Part shown: one piece after another, positions 9,801 to 24,800 of the stretch
Position numbering within the stretch: the first letter of the stretch is position 1
Layout: every line of letters begins with the position of its first letter
Assembly: GCA_029213145.1 (NCBI GenBank)
Contig: JARGNK010000085.1
Coordinates: 1 to 33,085, forward strand
DNA: 33,085 nt
Reading direction: 5' to 3'
DNA from: Rubripirellula sp.
GTDB taxonomy: Bacteria; Planctomycetota; Planctomycetia; Pirellulales; Pirellulaceae
Made by a program: the position numbers and the translations under genes
The notes under the pieces: model-generated
The model's input: the letters and a program-made list of their open reading frames with translations, nothing else
What the model was told of the DNA's origin: nothing
Databases searched by the model: none

Positions 9801-12800
9801 TCAAAGATACCGGTGTCGGCACCCTCGACATATCGAAGCCCATTGACCGCGGCACCCTCAATACCCTCCACCGAAATTCGTCGGTAGACCGCGATTCGGC
9901 CCTTTCCAGCATCATTGGCATGCTTTGCCGCCGAAGCAGCGACATAAACAAAATCCCCATCTGGACTTGCCGACAATCCCTTCGCACCCAACAGATCCGA
10001 GTCGGTTGTTCCGGAGGCGCCGACGATCCCATCCTGTAATAACTGGACAACGCTCGTCATCTGTTTCCCAGACTGAGAAATCGAAGTTGTCAGGACATAC
10101 AGCACATCGTCTTCTGGGGCGACCATGTACATCACGTCGTCGTGGACCGGATTGGCGATCAAAGACTGGACACCCGTCACCGTACCGACGGGATCCCCAT
10201 CACCCAAGCCAGAAAGGCTCTCGGCGCTACGACCTTGCTGGAATTGCAACGCGCCGCTTGCGTCCACCGAATAAGACACGAGCGCACTGTCACCACTGGC
10301 CGCCGAAACCACGAACTGTTTCGCATCGAACAATCCTTCCTCGGCACTTTGCGCGGCTCCTGAAACCGTGACATCCGAACGTCGAATCAGCGTCTGATTG
10401 ACGGCATCGCGTTCGTAAACGGTGACCGCATCGGCATCCTTCGACGCCACATATAAAAACGTGTCATCTCCACTAAAGTGGACTGAGTTAACGCCCAGCA
10501 AATCCCCATCCGGTCCATCCGTCAGCGTCTGTGAAGGAGTTCCAGCCAATGAAGCGCCAGCTTGATTGTTCCAGGCGTACACCCTGCCAGCCGCGTTGGT
10601 CGCAACCAGAGTTGTTCCGTCTGCACTGATCGCCAGATCCGAAATCGCGTTGTTCAGCGAACTGGCAAGATCGGAATCGCTGAACAACTCGGATTGTCGA
10701 TGCAATTCCTGAAAGACATCGATACCGTCACCGACATTGACACCAACGAGATTACCCGCGGAATCCGCGATATCAATCAGCGAGAAATAATCACTGCCAT
10801 AGACGCCCACACGTTCAACCGTATAGGTAAGAAACGCCCGGGCACCAGATCCTGTTAAGGCGTCCGTTTCGTATTGGCCTAGCTGATCTTCATAAACCGT
10901 AACAGAACCGATATAGTCATCGGCGCCGCCAAACAATTCACTCGAATCATCTTCATACAAATCGAATTTGATCGATGCAGCACCCGATTCAGTTCCGTCG
11001 TGGACCGTCCATGTCTTATTACCTGGAAAATAAAACGTGGGGCGGAAAAAACCGGTGGTGCGAGTTCCACCAATCGAAAGATAGTAATCCTCGGTGCCAA
11101 TTTCCCCTGTTCCCGAGGTGATCGAAAATTTGTCGAAAGAAACCTTCACTAGGTATGGATCATTATCGTATCCTGCGACGATCCAATCGTAATTGCCAAG
11201 CTCGATCGCGGTTTGCTGCTGATCAACCCAGCCTTCGGTCTCTTCACGCAAGAAGTGCAGTTCATAATCAAAATTTTGGTTGTCAACGAAAGACGCGTTG
11301 TCCCCATCAATTGTGACCGATACCGGATTCGCAGGAAAATTTGAGATTCGCTGCCACACGCCAGAATTGTTTCGCCATATCTGTACGTTCTTGCCACCAA
11401 TCCCTGCAACGAAGGTATCTCGATCGAGATCTAAGGAGATGAGCGCGTTTTCGACATAAGAAAAATCTTGATTCACCGGAACAGTACCGAGGTTGATATC
11501 CTGCTGAGCTGTCCAGCGATCATCTACCAAATCCCACACCTGCACAAATGCTCTGCCGGATTTTTCATAGCTGATCACCGCGCGATTCCCATCCATCGCG
11601 ATCGTCGAGCCAAATCGAGTGACGCCGTTGTTTGCCGTCGTTGATTGCAACAACGCAATTGGCACACTGGCTTGTGTCACAGGTAACGATCGCGTTACAG
11701 GCACTAACGCATCATCCACGACACGATAAACGAGCACTGCTCCCGCTTGATCATCACTCAGACGGTTGCTTGCATCCCGATCACTCGATGGTGCACCCAC
11801 TAGAACATATTCACCATTGGTGGCAACTGTTGTGGGGAATTCGATTTCAAGAGCTAACGCCTCTGTCAGAGAATCAAAATCATTCACGGCAACCTTGGGT
11901 AACGAGTAGGAACGTTCACCAAAATACAGAGTCGACGCGAACTGAATCTCGCCGATTTCAGTTGCGTAGGTGCATTCGTAACCCAGATAAACTTTGCTGT
12001 CCCCGGCATAGTCCACCGCGGATGCTGGGCTGCATCGTGTCTTGTCACCACCTTCAATTCGCAGCGTGCGAGACCCGGCGTCGGTGAAGGAGATATCAAC
12101 ACCACGCTCCTGTCCCTCCGTAGCTGGCTTCGATTCAATTAATTCAAAGTTTGGTGCTGTCACCAACTGAAAATCGTTGTTTGAGCTGCTGCGTTCCCAG
12201 CTCGCCAGGCTCCCCAAGGCATCACCCGTAAAGAGACGTCTGCCATCCGGAGCCAATACGAGGGTCTGAGGGTCGGAAAGCCCCAGCGGCTCATCCCGTT
12301 TGAATTCGGCACTCACTGAAAACGCAACACCAGTTGCGAGAGATGTCGTTGTGGCCAAACCGTTCGTGTCAAGTGTCCCCAAAAAGGTGTTACTGGATGT
12401 GCCGATGGAATTAGGAATACCGACTCCCTCAGCAACCCAGCCAAAATACAGTCCTTGACCAATCCCCGAACCGAATTCCCAATCAAAATCGAAGCGGTTG
12501 GTCCCGACGTACTCAATCGTTCTTGTTGCACCACGAGCGACTTCCTGAAACTCGATTTGTTCGGGTGCGGTCCCATCATCATCTGTCGTGGGTTTCAGCA
12601 AGATGGGCGTGATCGTCCCACCAATGGATCCCTCCGACGCGTAAACACTGAACACGCCAACCGAGCTGACCGATTCGGTCAAGACTTCATCAAGCCAAGT
12701 GACCGAACCCGATTGGAGGCCTGCATCGGAGAATTCACGATCGATGATTTCATGGCCAACGTTAAGACTGGCTCCAAAGGAATTGTCTCGGTCTAGCTTT

Positions 12801-15800
12801 TGGTTTGCTCTCACAAACTTTCCGGTAAGGACATCGCGTTGAAAGCGAATCACACCATCGTCAGAATCCAATCCCGCGGCGACGCCCTTATCGGTCACAT
12901 ACGCTTCTTCCCCAGAAGAAGTGATCAGTAGATCGGTCGGATGATTGAACGTCAGCTGTAAGTTCGCTGATTTGTCCATGCTCTGAACGGCGTCGTTGTC
13001 CAGTCGTTGCACAAGCGTCAGCTCTGGCGTCACCCTGCCGTCGGCCTGATTCACCGCTGCCGTGATCCCGTAGACTGCGATCGCACTCTCACCAACAACG
13101 TACAGGTAGGCGTCATCAGGACTCAAAACGAGCTTTGACGGCGTGACAGGTACGCCTTGCTGCATCCCGAAAGCGCCTGTCCATTTGAGTAGTGATTGAT
13201 CGGGTCGGTCAGCATCAGGCTGACGAACAAACATGGCGATTTTGTCCTCGTCCGTCCCGGCAGCAAACACGAAGGGAAAATTCTGCGTGGCGACAACGCT
13301 TTGGACGCCCAGCAACCCATCCACGCGAGAGGCGGGGAAACTGTTGCGGGACAAACTGGTCTCGTGCTCAAGAACAACAGATCCGTCAATGATGCGTAGA
13401 TTGTTCTGATCGACATCAACCGTCGTACTCAGCGGCGACATCACCGTCAGGGTGTCCACCACCTTGCCATCACCGGCGATTCCGGCCAACACGTCGGAAC
13501 GAGATGCTCCCTCAAGGCCGGCCAGGAAAGCGACGCGATGCAATTTGAAACTGCCACTGCCTGCTGAATCGAATTGGTAAACCGTGTCATCAAGCGGATT
13601 GGTAATCTGAAAGGTATCGCCAGACACCGCTTTGATGACATAGAACTGGCTTGCATTTAACGGTGCGGGCAGCGTGCCATCAGTCGTCAATCGCACCCGA
13701 TCCCCAACGGCAAGGATCGACTGTGAAGCTGCCGTGTTCGCGATGGAACTTGCATCGTAAGTAAATGTCGCCAGATCACTACCCAACGTAACCGCATCAG
13801 CAGCACCATCTTCGAAGTAAAGCTTGCCCTGCGACACGAGCCAATCGACCCGGCTCGGATTGCCATCGTTGTCAACCACGAATCGCTCGATCCCGGCACT
13901 GATCTGCAGATCCGCAAACTGATCCGGTGCAGGATTCCCGGCGACCACGACGCGTAGGGAATCATCGACTCCGCTGTCACCACGAACAACTGCTTCATTC
14001 CCAATTGTGTAAAGGACAAACTCGTCATCGCCCGGTCCACCTCGAAGTTCAACATCCAATTCGGGCAACACATAATTGATTGAAAAGGAGTCGTCTCCGA
14101 GCCCCAGCAAGACATTCATTTTTTCGATGTCCGCGTAAGCCACTTCATTCAGGGGATCGTTACTAGCCGATCCCGGCTGATTGAAAAACAATCGGGGGTC
14201 GGATCCTGAGCCTGCCAAACTTCCCGTCATCACAGGCCATCGCTCAACACCATTCACTGTCAGTGTCAATTGATGCTGACCCTGCCCACCATCGCCGATT
14301 GCAATCAGGTTTTCGTCGTTCTCGTTGTTGGGGGCTGCCGCGAAAGCCTGTTCGCGGGTTTCCGCTAACCGGATGATGTCTCGACCGAACGTCACAGCGT
14401 AATATAGGCTGCCATTCTGCAAACCAATCGGCGCGATGCCGTCCGTGGTGAATTTCAGCTCTTGCCCGGTTTGCCAACCGGTGCCGCGTAATTTAATGGC
14501 GTTCACGCCGTCGAGCACGTTCACCGAATTCGCATCGAAACCACGGGTTGCGCCAAGGATGATCCGGTCGCCACCATCAGGCAGATCAATTGACCGCACG
14601 GAACCGCCGCCATCAATTGTCAGCAATTCACCCCCACCCTGGATATTGACCGTGTCATCCCCGCCCTCAAGATTTAGGATCGTAGGCGAGGAAAGATTGC
14701 GAACATTGACAACATCATCGCCACTGCCCGCATTGACCACGGTGGGCAGCAGCGTGTCGTTGATATCAAAAATGGAATCGGTGACGCCAAGATTGATGAC
14801 CACTTCATCGAATGATTTGAACTCAATCTCTTGACCTTCGGCGAGAAGACTGAACTCTGAAGATCCGTAGGCATTGACGACCCCTGTATCCGCGTTCTTG
14901 GATCCCAGTCGACCGATGGGAACAATCGCATCGGTCAATTGCTCCTCTCGCAATTCAAACGTATCGAAGCCAACTCCACCGATCAGGCTTAATGCTTGCT
15001 TGATCTCGGCTGGGCTGATCGGTGCCCCATCACGTAATCCGCCAACGGAGACATGGTCATCGCCGCCTTGCAGGTCAATCTGCATCGATTGCTCAAGAGC
15101 CAACACCGACAGCAGATCAACCGCGTCGCTAAATCGATAATTCAAACCGAGTGAAGCGAATTGAACCGGGTTGTTATGCAGATTTTCCAGGATGCGAATT
15201 CCACCCTCGCTCAGATGCATGGAATCGAATCCTGTACCAATTCCGGGCAGATCGAGGGTGGCTGGATTGGTATCCAAGGTCCAATCAAATACTCTGATGG
15301 ATTCCGGAGCGTGCAGGAAGTCAATGCTTTCGACATTGATGTTGATCAACCGCGTCTCCGACGAGAGACTCTGCAAGAGTGTGGCATCGACGCTGTCATC
15401 ACCACCGGCTGCTTCAAAGGTGACTGGCAAGAAGAGGTCGGGGATGATCAACTGTTCGCTATCGCTGTTTCCGACAATTCGCAGATCTGCTGCCTGGATC
15501 ACGGCTTCGGCGGCAATTGGCAGGGTGGTCTGCCCAGTCCAAATCCCTGAGGTTCGCTCAATCCCAAAGCTCGCACCGACGCCATTATCAGCGTTGCCGT
15601 AATCGAGCGTGACGGTCAGCGTCCCAGTATTTCCTGTGATCAAACGATGAGTAGCATTTAACGGAAAGTCGTCACCCGAGTAGAGGCTCACGTCTGCAGT
15701 GTTACTCTGCAGCGTGACATCGTCACCGAGAAGAATCGCATCGATTTCACTGATCGACGTATCTGCTGCGATCAGAATTAAGTCACCACCGGAAACCACG

Positions 15801-18800
15801 TTTTGTGAGGGTGCAATTTCGATCGCACCCTGGGCGCTGATCACAACTGTTCCACCAGCCTGAATCTCACCATCCACTTGGATCGCATCCATCACGTCCA
15901 ACGACAAATCCCCTCCAAGGTTCATGCCACTGGTTGTAATTCGCAAGCCACGACTGTTGGTGGCGTAGACGCTGCCATCCGCTTCAACATCCAGTTCCTC
16001 AAGATAGGTTTCCAGCGGATTGCTACTTTGGGCGATCTCGTTACTGTTGGTGACGCTCATTGAGTTCGCCACGAAATCGGAGCCATCGCTGTGGCCGTCG
16101 ACAAGTTCCTCCACGCCGGCAAGTGCGATGTGATGCCCAGCTTGAACAGGACCGAGCAATTGGAGCAGATTGCCGCCAAATTCGAGTTCAATATCATCTA
16201 GTTCGGTCAGCAACGAGGTGACTTCGATGCTTTCCGGAATGTTCGCCGTGACCAAATCCAAACGGATCCCTTCGCGGGCCAGGATTTCCAGCGCGGCGGT
16301 CTGTCCGCTGTTCCCCGCCTGTAAATCAGCCGCGATCGCAGCCCCCGCCAAACCCACTTGCCCTGCCGGTGCATTCAACATGAGATCAGCGGTCACCACC
16401 CTTGCCTCAGGGTGCTCCGACAGAACCGATCCATTGTCGACAGAAATCGAAGTGTCACCCGAGGGGTTATTGACCAGCCCTGCCAGAATGATATTGCCCG
16501 ACGCACCTGAATTGACCATTTGAACGGGAGTGGTCCCGTCGAAATCAACGCCAAGCTCAGGCATTGTGCCATTGATTTCCTGGGCCGAAATGGAGATGTC
16601 AGGATCCTGCAAATAGGCCGTGTGAAGCACGTCCAGATCCATCACACGAACATCCCTGTCACTCAAGTTGAACACACTGACCGATTCAAACCGGTCCGTT
16701 CCCTGTGTGCCAGCTTCCGCCCCAAAACGCACCGCACTGGTTTGTGAATCCAGGTAGCTGTCAAATTGGTCTGCGGACCGATTGTTCCCGTTTTTCAACC
16801 CTTGAATGGCGGCAGCACCACTTTCCGCATTGATTGAAATCGACCAGGGGCTGCTGCCGGAATCGAGATTCAATAGGTGAATTTCACCACTGTCGGAATC
16901 CAGTTCCGCATTGACGTGTTCGCGGGAGGTGAAGGTGCCATCTTCGGCAACCGCCAAAACCGCATTTTTCGCTCCGTGGATCAGTTTGCCATCGACTTGA
17001 ATATCCGCCGTCGCATTGAATTCAAGCTCAAAGGTATCGGCATAGGGGTCAATGCCAAAGCTGTCATCAACCAATCGCTGAGTCACGTAGTCACCGCTAT
17101 CCGATGCCTGGGCGGTGATGTCGATTTCATTGCCACGTAAAACCGCCGCCTCGTTGATGCGAACCTTAGAATTCAAGACGACATCGTCTCGGACGATTCC
17201 ATTAAGCGCGAGTACGATCCCGAATCCTGTGCCCTTCCCGAAGCTGTCGATCGCCGTCCCTTGGTGAGACGTGTCGATATCAATCCGGTCAGCGATCAAC
17301 CTGGTACCGTCGGCGATTTCAATCAGAGTATTGGAATCAACATCCACATCGGATTCGGTCTTGATATAGCCCCCTGCGGAATATTGTCCACCGAAGGCAT
17401 TTGAATCGACCAACAATTGACTGACGTCCGCAGTTAAATTCAGGACCGCCGCGCGAATTTCGGCGTTCGACTTCACTTCTGTTTTTGCGAGTTCCGGCAT
17501 TGCGTCGAAGCCGTTGACGGTGGTTTCGGAAACGGCGACGCTGCCGCTGCCGAGACCTCCGAAAAGCGTGTCGGAGGTCGACGTCACGTTCACGGCATTG
17601 TTCGAGTCCAAGCTGACGTGTTCCAATGAAAACAGTCGGGCGTTGGATCCGAGACTCGTCAACGCAGTCGTGTTGATGATTTCACTTGCCTGCGAATCTT
17701 GTCCCGCGAACGCGGCTCCGACAATCAATTCGGAAATCGTTTCCAGGTCAGTTTCGCCCGCAGCAGATGTCACCTCGATTCCACCGAGCCCAACCACAAC
17801 GGCGCGATCCCCGATCAATGCTTGAACATCCACGTCGACGTTTTCGGTCGCTTCGGTGTGGGTATAGCCAATGAATTTTCCTGAAGAACCGGTTGCCGTT
17901 GCATCGCCGTCATTCCTGGCAAGGTCGGCGGAGATGGTCACCATCCCGCCGGCGTCCAAGCGTGCATCATCCCCGATCATCCCATGAACGGTTGGCGACA
18001 ACGCCACCTCCGTCACCGAACTCCCGACTCCCACCACCCCTGCATCGATTCCCACCGTATCGGCAGAACCGCCCAGACTGGCTTGGGTCCGGATATCAAT
18101 GTCACCCGTTACTTCAACCTCAGCATTCTCGGCGACGATGGCTTTGAATGATGGGGCAACATCGGTCGTTGCAGAATTGATCGCGACGGCGACGCCGACG
18201 GTCGAACTGCCAACACCGCCGACTGCCGCCCAGGTTTCGGCAGTCGCATCGGCCGTCCCAGTTCCGCGAATCAATAAGCCGGACGCTTGGATGTGTCCGC
18301 CGACCGAGGCGGTTGTGTTTCCCAGAATGACAGCATCGGTATCCACCACACCAACGCCGATGACGCCACCGGTCACTCCGTTGCCTTCCGCGTTTGCATC
18401 GGAATCGCTATTGGCGATCACCGACACTTGGCCCCTGGATTTAATATCGGATCCCAACAGATCCGCCTTGACCGTCGTACCAATCTGAGCATCGGCCTCA
18501 TTACTTCCAACGCCCAACAATGCGGCCGTCACGACAAGCGAGCGAGTCTTCACGATGTTCGCGATTGAATTTGCCCGAACGGTCACGCCAGCAGAATCAA
18601 TCACATTGGCGTCAAGAATATTTGCTGTGATCGAGCTGTCGATAACGTTTTCGACAATTGAAACACCAAAGGCTGCTCCAATGCTAACACTGACCGAAAC
18701 GCCTTTGGATTCCGCTGTCACAGATGCATTCTCATTTGCCTTGACGATCAATCGCCCGCCGGCATCGATCGTCAATCCCTGATCAATCTTTGCTTCGATC

Positions 18801-21800
18801 GTATTGGACACGACATTCGATAGATCCACGCCGCCACCACTGGCACCAACCACTCCCGCTGACACAGACGCGGTAACGGCAGCAGTATTGGAAATTTTCG
18901 CATGCTCTGCATCTGCTTTGATGTCGATCTTACCACCGGTTGTAAGCTGATGAGATGCGTCCCCAATCGCATAAGCATTGACGGTGTTGAAAATATCGTT
19001 GTCGATGATTGACGCGGCGATCGACAACGCACCTCCGCTGGGTGCCAAGCTCAGTGCGACGGCAACACCGGTCGCATTCGCTCGCAAAATCTGACTGTCT
19101 GAAATCGCGTGAACGATTAAGTCACCATCCGTCGCAGTGATGTCAGAGTTACGGATATATGCTTCGATTTTTGTGGCGAGTTGGTTGGTGACCTCTACCC
19201 CCGCACCTGCGGCCGAGCCTGCTACGGCTCCACCCGCAATGGCAACCGAACCGGCAAACGCATCGACCGTCACCCGATCGGTGGCTTTTGCCAAAATATC
19301 GATGGTGCCCGTGTTGGACGTGAGGGCCGAGGACGTGACGTAGGCCAGCACTTCACTTTGCAGTGGGGTCCCGTCTTCGTATGAATTAAATCCAATCAGG
19401 TTGCGTGACAGCGAAACGCCGATCGCACCGGCCGCACCACCCGCTGCTCCCCCCGCACCGGCAGCGGACGCGGCACCCACCAGTGACGTGATCGTTGCCG
19501 AACTTGTCGCATCGATGGAAACATTCCCGGCCGACGTCACGACGCAGTTAGCGATATAGGCATGCACTTGGTTCGAGATCACGTTGGTGGCATTGGCGCC
19601 CGCACCACTCAGAGCGACCCCCAACCCACTCGCTGAAACACCAACCGCCAAGGACACGGCAACTGTCTCTGCACTCACCGTCGCCTCTTCCGACGCAGTG
19701 ACACTCAATTCGCCCGCAACTTGCACGTCCGGAGTATTGATCAAATAGGCGTTCACCACATTGCTGATCATATTTTCAGCCAACGCAACGCCGATGGAAA
19801 CAGAGACTCCCGCTCCAGATCCAGCCAGCGAAGCTGCCAGAGATCCAGCGCCCCCATAGACGGTGATCGTGGAAGTATCCGCTGCACTGAGCGAGAGGTC
19901 CGTCACATTGATGTTTGCATCGCTACCGCCGTCGATGAATGCTTCGATATCCACATCCACATGATTTCCGGCGCGATAACCAGCACCTCCCAATGAAACC
20001 GCGTTGCCAGTTCCCTTGGAGGCGGCAATTGAGCCGACACCGATCACCGCGCCGATGTCCTGCACTGACCTGGCGGTTTGATGCAAATCACCGGCGAGAG
20101 CGGTGACGTCGGAACCAACTAGCGAGGCTTTGATCGGCAACCCAACGCGGTCTCCTTCGCGATCAAAACCGATGAAGTTTTCGGAAACAGCCGCTCCGAT
20201 CGACAACGCACCGACTGACACGGCAATCACTTCGGCATCGATGGTCGATTGATCCAACGCGTTAATGTGCACATCACGGCCGCTCGTGATGGATGCCTGA
20301 TTTACCGTTGCGGTCGCACCACCTTGCACCACATTGATCGCTTCGGCACCAGCTCCACTGATGGCCAGACTTGGTCCCACCCCACCTGAAATTGCAATGG
20401 ACGCGGCAGCTGCGACAGCATTGATATCACGGCCAGCCAAACCATCATCAATCAAGGCATTGCTTTGAACCCTGGTGTCGAGAAACGACTCCACATCGGC
20501 AGCTTCAATCGCTGCATCGACGTTGCTGTCGATTTCGTTTCGGGCACTAGAAACAGCGAGCGAAAAGCTAACATTCAGGCCGCCACTAACGTACGCCACC
20601 GAGGCTCCAATTGCGGTTGCGTCAATGATCGCGTTGTCGTTTGCATTGACGAGCACTGACCCAGCCGAACTCCGAATCGGCGATTTTTCACTTGAGTTCT
20701 GTTTCCGCCGGTTCTTGATCGTCGCCTTGGTGGTGCTTTGGACCAAATTATCCGCACCAGCTCCACTGACGGAGCCGCTCGCCCCTCCAGTCAAGCTAAT
20801 TGCCGCAGCGAGTGCAAACGCACGAATGCTCTCACGTGATTCAGCATCAACGACGATGTCGCCCTCTGCAACGATCGCGACGCCATCCACTTCCGCGATA
20901 TTGTCAACAACGATGTCGTTTTCGGCATGAGTGATACCGAATGCGGCGCCTACGCCGCCCGACTTAGCCGCAAGACTTGCGGCACCAGCGTCGGCCTGAA
21001 TTTCAGAGTCGTTGTCCGAACTGACTTGTACACCTCCTGCCCCCGCCTGAATTGAGCCAGTACCGGAAACCTTGGCCTCCATGTTCATTCGAATTCGGTT
21101 GATCGAAACCGCCGCTCCGAGCGAAAAATTCCCTCCGGTCGATCCCGCCAGCGTGATATTACCGATCTTGCCAACGTAGATTGCGTCGACCTCGATTCCT
21201 GCTGCGATGATCGTGCCACTTAAATTCTTGATCAAGGCACGCACGCCGCTTGCACCTGCCTCGTTCTCCTCGTTTGAATCAGCGCCTAGAAAGCTGTAGG
21301 CAACCGAAGCACCGACGCCGGCCTTGCCGCCGATACTTCCTACCCCGGCAATGGAATTGCTCGTTGATGCATCGCGTGCTTTGACCCGGAGCGTCCCTCC
21401 AGCGTAGATCTCCGCTCCTGAAACACGACTCTCATCAAGATTCAGATCCCCGATGTTGACGATCGTTGCTTCCACCTGATTCTGAATCTGGTTCACCGCG
21501 ACGGAGCCAGCCAACACAAAATCATCAGACAGTCCACCACTCAGAGCGAAGGCAGCAATCTGCGAATCCAACCCCGGCGGCAACGCTTCAGGTTCTTCAA
21601 ATCCCGCGTCCACGGTGATGTCACCCTGCGATGCGATCACAACCGATCCATCGATCGTTGCCACCACCGAATCGCGAATTTCGTTGACTGCAATGGCAGC
21701 CCCGACGGAGAACTTTCCTCCGGCGGCGATCGTTCCTGCGTAGGCTGCGATCGACGCCACATCCTTCGCTTCCACCTCGACTGATTGATAGGCCGACACG

Positions 21801-24800
21801 TCAGCGGGGCCATGGTCATTGGATGTGATACTCGCATCCACGGTGTTCTCGATTTTGTTGGCAACGACCGATCCGGCAACTGCCCAACTCCCCGACCCGG
21901 CAACGAGGCCCGCCGCCGCATTGATGATGCGAGCCTCCTCTCTTGCCACCACTTCTACGTCACCGTCATCCGAACGGACCTTCGCCCCTGCAATGGATGC
22001 CGTCACCGCATTCTTGACATCCGTGACACCGATCGCGGCCCCCCCAGACGCACCGCCACCGGAGGTCAATTGTCCCGTCCCAGTATTGATCTGTGATCCA
22101 TCCCGGGCATTCACTTGGATGTCCCCGTAGGCGACGGTCACTCTTGTTCCCGCGGTGGCGGGAACGTCCGCCAAGTCAGTCGTCTGAATCTGTGCAAGGA
22201 CATCCGACCGAATGTAGTTAATCGACAATGCACCAGCACCGGATGAAGTGGTGCCTTTGGCGCCTGCAAGCGTGACCGTCGTCATTTGTCCCGAAATGGG
22301 ACCGGGCAAGTCAATGGTTTCACCACCGACCTCCACGGCACGTCGCTTGACGAGCAACTGATGAATATCACCAACACCCATCGAAGTAAATACGATCTCT
22401 TTGGGCAGCGCTGCTTCCGTGTCAACAAGCGTTTTGGCAAGGCGAATACGGCTCGCATCCGTAGCGATTACAAAATAGGTCTCGCCGTCGACCAATCCGC
22501 CAATCGCGTTGTCGGGTGACGAACCGCTGCGATAGACGACGGCATCACCTGTGTTCAGATCATGATCGGCCGCGAACGCCAAAGTGCTTCCCAGGCTCAC
22601 ATGGGTGTCCACGGCAACGGTCGGATCCAATCCCACTCGAGTGCTCGCAGCATCTTCGGAAATCAACCTGTGTCCATCGCCGCTACCACCTGAAACTGCC
22701 AAGCCATTGCCTTGTTGGGCATCAGTAAACGAACTCGCCAACCGAATCGTCTCGGCATTGACTCGAATGACCCAGTATGTTTCGCCGTTTTCTAATCCGA
22801 CGATCGTCTCGCTGCCGCCGTCGTCGTAAACCACGCGACTTAAATCAGTGAGTCCGTGCGACTCACCATAAGCGATCTGATTATTTATAAGGATGGAATC
22901 GGATGCCGTAAACGAAACAGCCTCTCCGAGTGCTACCGGAGTCAGCCCATGCCCTGACCCCATTCCTTGGCTGGTCAACTGCACGGCGATGCCAGCACCT
23001 ACATCCTCAATGGAATCAGCTAATTGAATCATGTCGGCATTGACAACGATGACGAAGTAGCTGCGATCGTGTTCAAGTCCACCGATCGAAGCCTGGCCGC
23101 CATTGTCGTAGAAGATCCGCTGTCCCAATTCGAAACCATGTGCTGGTATTCGAATCAGGTCGCCGCTCACCGTCACAGCGACCGTTGGATCAAATGCTTC
23201 AACTCGCTCCACCAAAGGTCCCGGTTCAGCCAACTCAAACGGATCGCGAAAACCGGACAGTACAGCAATCCTTCCCGTCTCGGCGGTGACTTCCGAGTCA
23301 GATATCAAGGCAGCCACGTTGCTGGTGGTATCCACGCCGCTGACTTCGGCCGAGGGCATTCCATCGACTCCGTCATTCGCGGAAATCACATTAGGGTCGG
23401 CCAAATCAAAATTACCACCGACATAGTTGTAGGCAATCGCCGCACCAACCCCATTGCCAGTCGACGACAAGCCGACACCCAACGCACCCGCGTACAGCGC
23501 GGCTGATTCGAATGCATTGACCACGACATCACGATGCGCTGCGACAGTCGAATCACTAACCGAAGCAATCACTGTGTTTGCGATCGAATTGACAAGCAGT
23601 GCGCCAGCACCACCAAAACTCTGTCCACTACTGCCTGCTAGGCCAATTCCGATCAGCAGCGGCTGGGAAGAGGCAAGCACCTGAACATCACTGGACGACG
23701 ACTTCACCCTGGAATCATTGATAAAGGCAACGGCCGCGTTACTGATTCGATGATAGGCAATCGAAGCTCCGACTGCGGTGCTTCCTCCCCTGGCAACACC
23801 GCCTGCGCCGGAGACCAAGTAAGAGGTGTCAACCGCCATCACCTTGATCAGCCCGACGGCGTTGACCGTTGAATCTGCAATCGAAGCAGTCGCCGAATTG
23901 GAAATGATCGCAATCGAAGACGATCCCGCCACCCGCCAACCCGTCACGCCGCTACCACTGGCGAACCCAAGCGAACCAGCACCGATGACAGACTTGTTCT
24001 CCGCTTCCACCGTGACCGAACCGCTGACATCAACTTCGCTCGATTCTTGGATGGATGCGGTCGTCGCAGACAAAACTTCGTTATAGCCAATGGCGATGCC
24101 GTAGCCACCGCCGCTGTTGCTGCTGCCCCAGCCGCCTGAAACGGCAACGATCCCTGAGTTATCGTAAGCATTGAGGTGAACATTGACCGGATTGTCATCG
24201 GCCAAGTCCACCAGATTAACCTCTGCCAAGTGGGCAAGCGTGTCGTGATGAATCAGGTTGACGCCGATGGTCCCGCCGATGGCCGTCCCTTGCATCGCTT
24301 CGCTTCCGCCGTACGAAACAGCCAAAGCATAGATACGCGGATCTGAACCAGGCTGCGCGTTTGAGGCAGAAACGTCGAGCGTTCCGCCTGACATCAACAG
24401 ACTGGATCTTTCAATGGTCGCATGCGTGACCGTGGGATCCGATTCCTGCCCCATCAAATTCAAGGCCAGCGAAACACCGATTCCCTTACTGGAAGCACCA
24501 GCTGTCTTGCCGACTGTACCGATGCCACCAGCGAAAGACGCGATCAAAGATTTTTCGATTGCCTCGACCGAGGCATCACCATCAATCGTGATTACCGAAT
24601 CTTGAATCCAAGCCGATACATCATGGTCGATTTGATTGACTGAAACAGAACCAGCAATGGCAGAAGAATTGGGGCCGTCAGAAGCTTTGCCCACACCGAC
24701 CGTGATTGATCCTATGTAACCCGCCTGGTCTGCCTTGACTTGCAGATTGTCGGTGCTCGCATTCGCCGCTGAATCAAGATAGGCCAACGTTTCGCCATCA

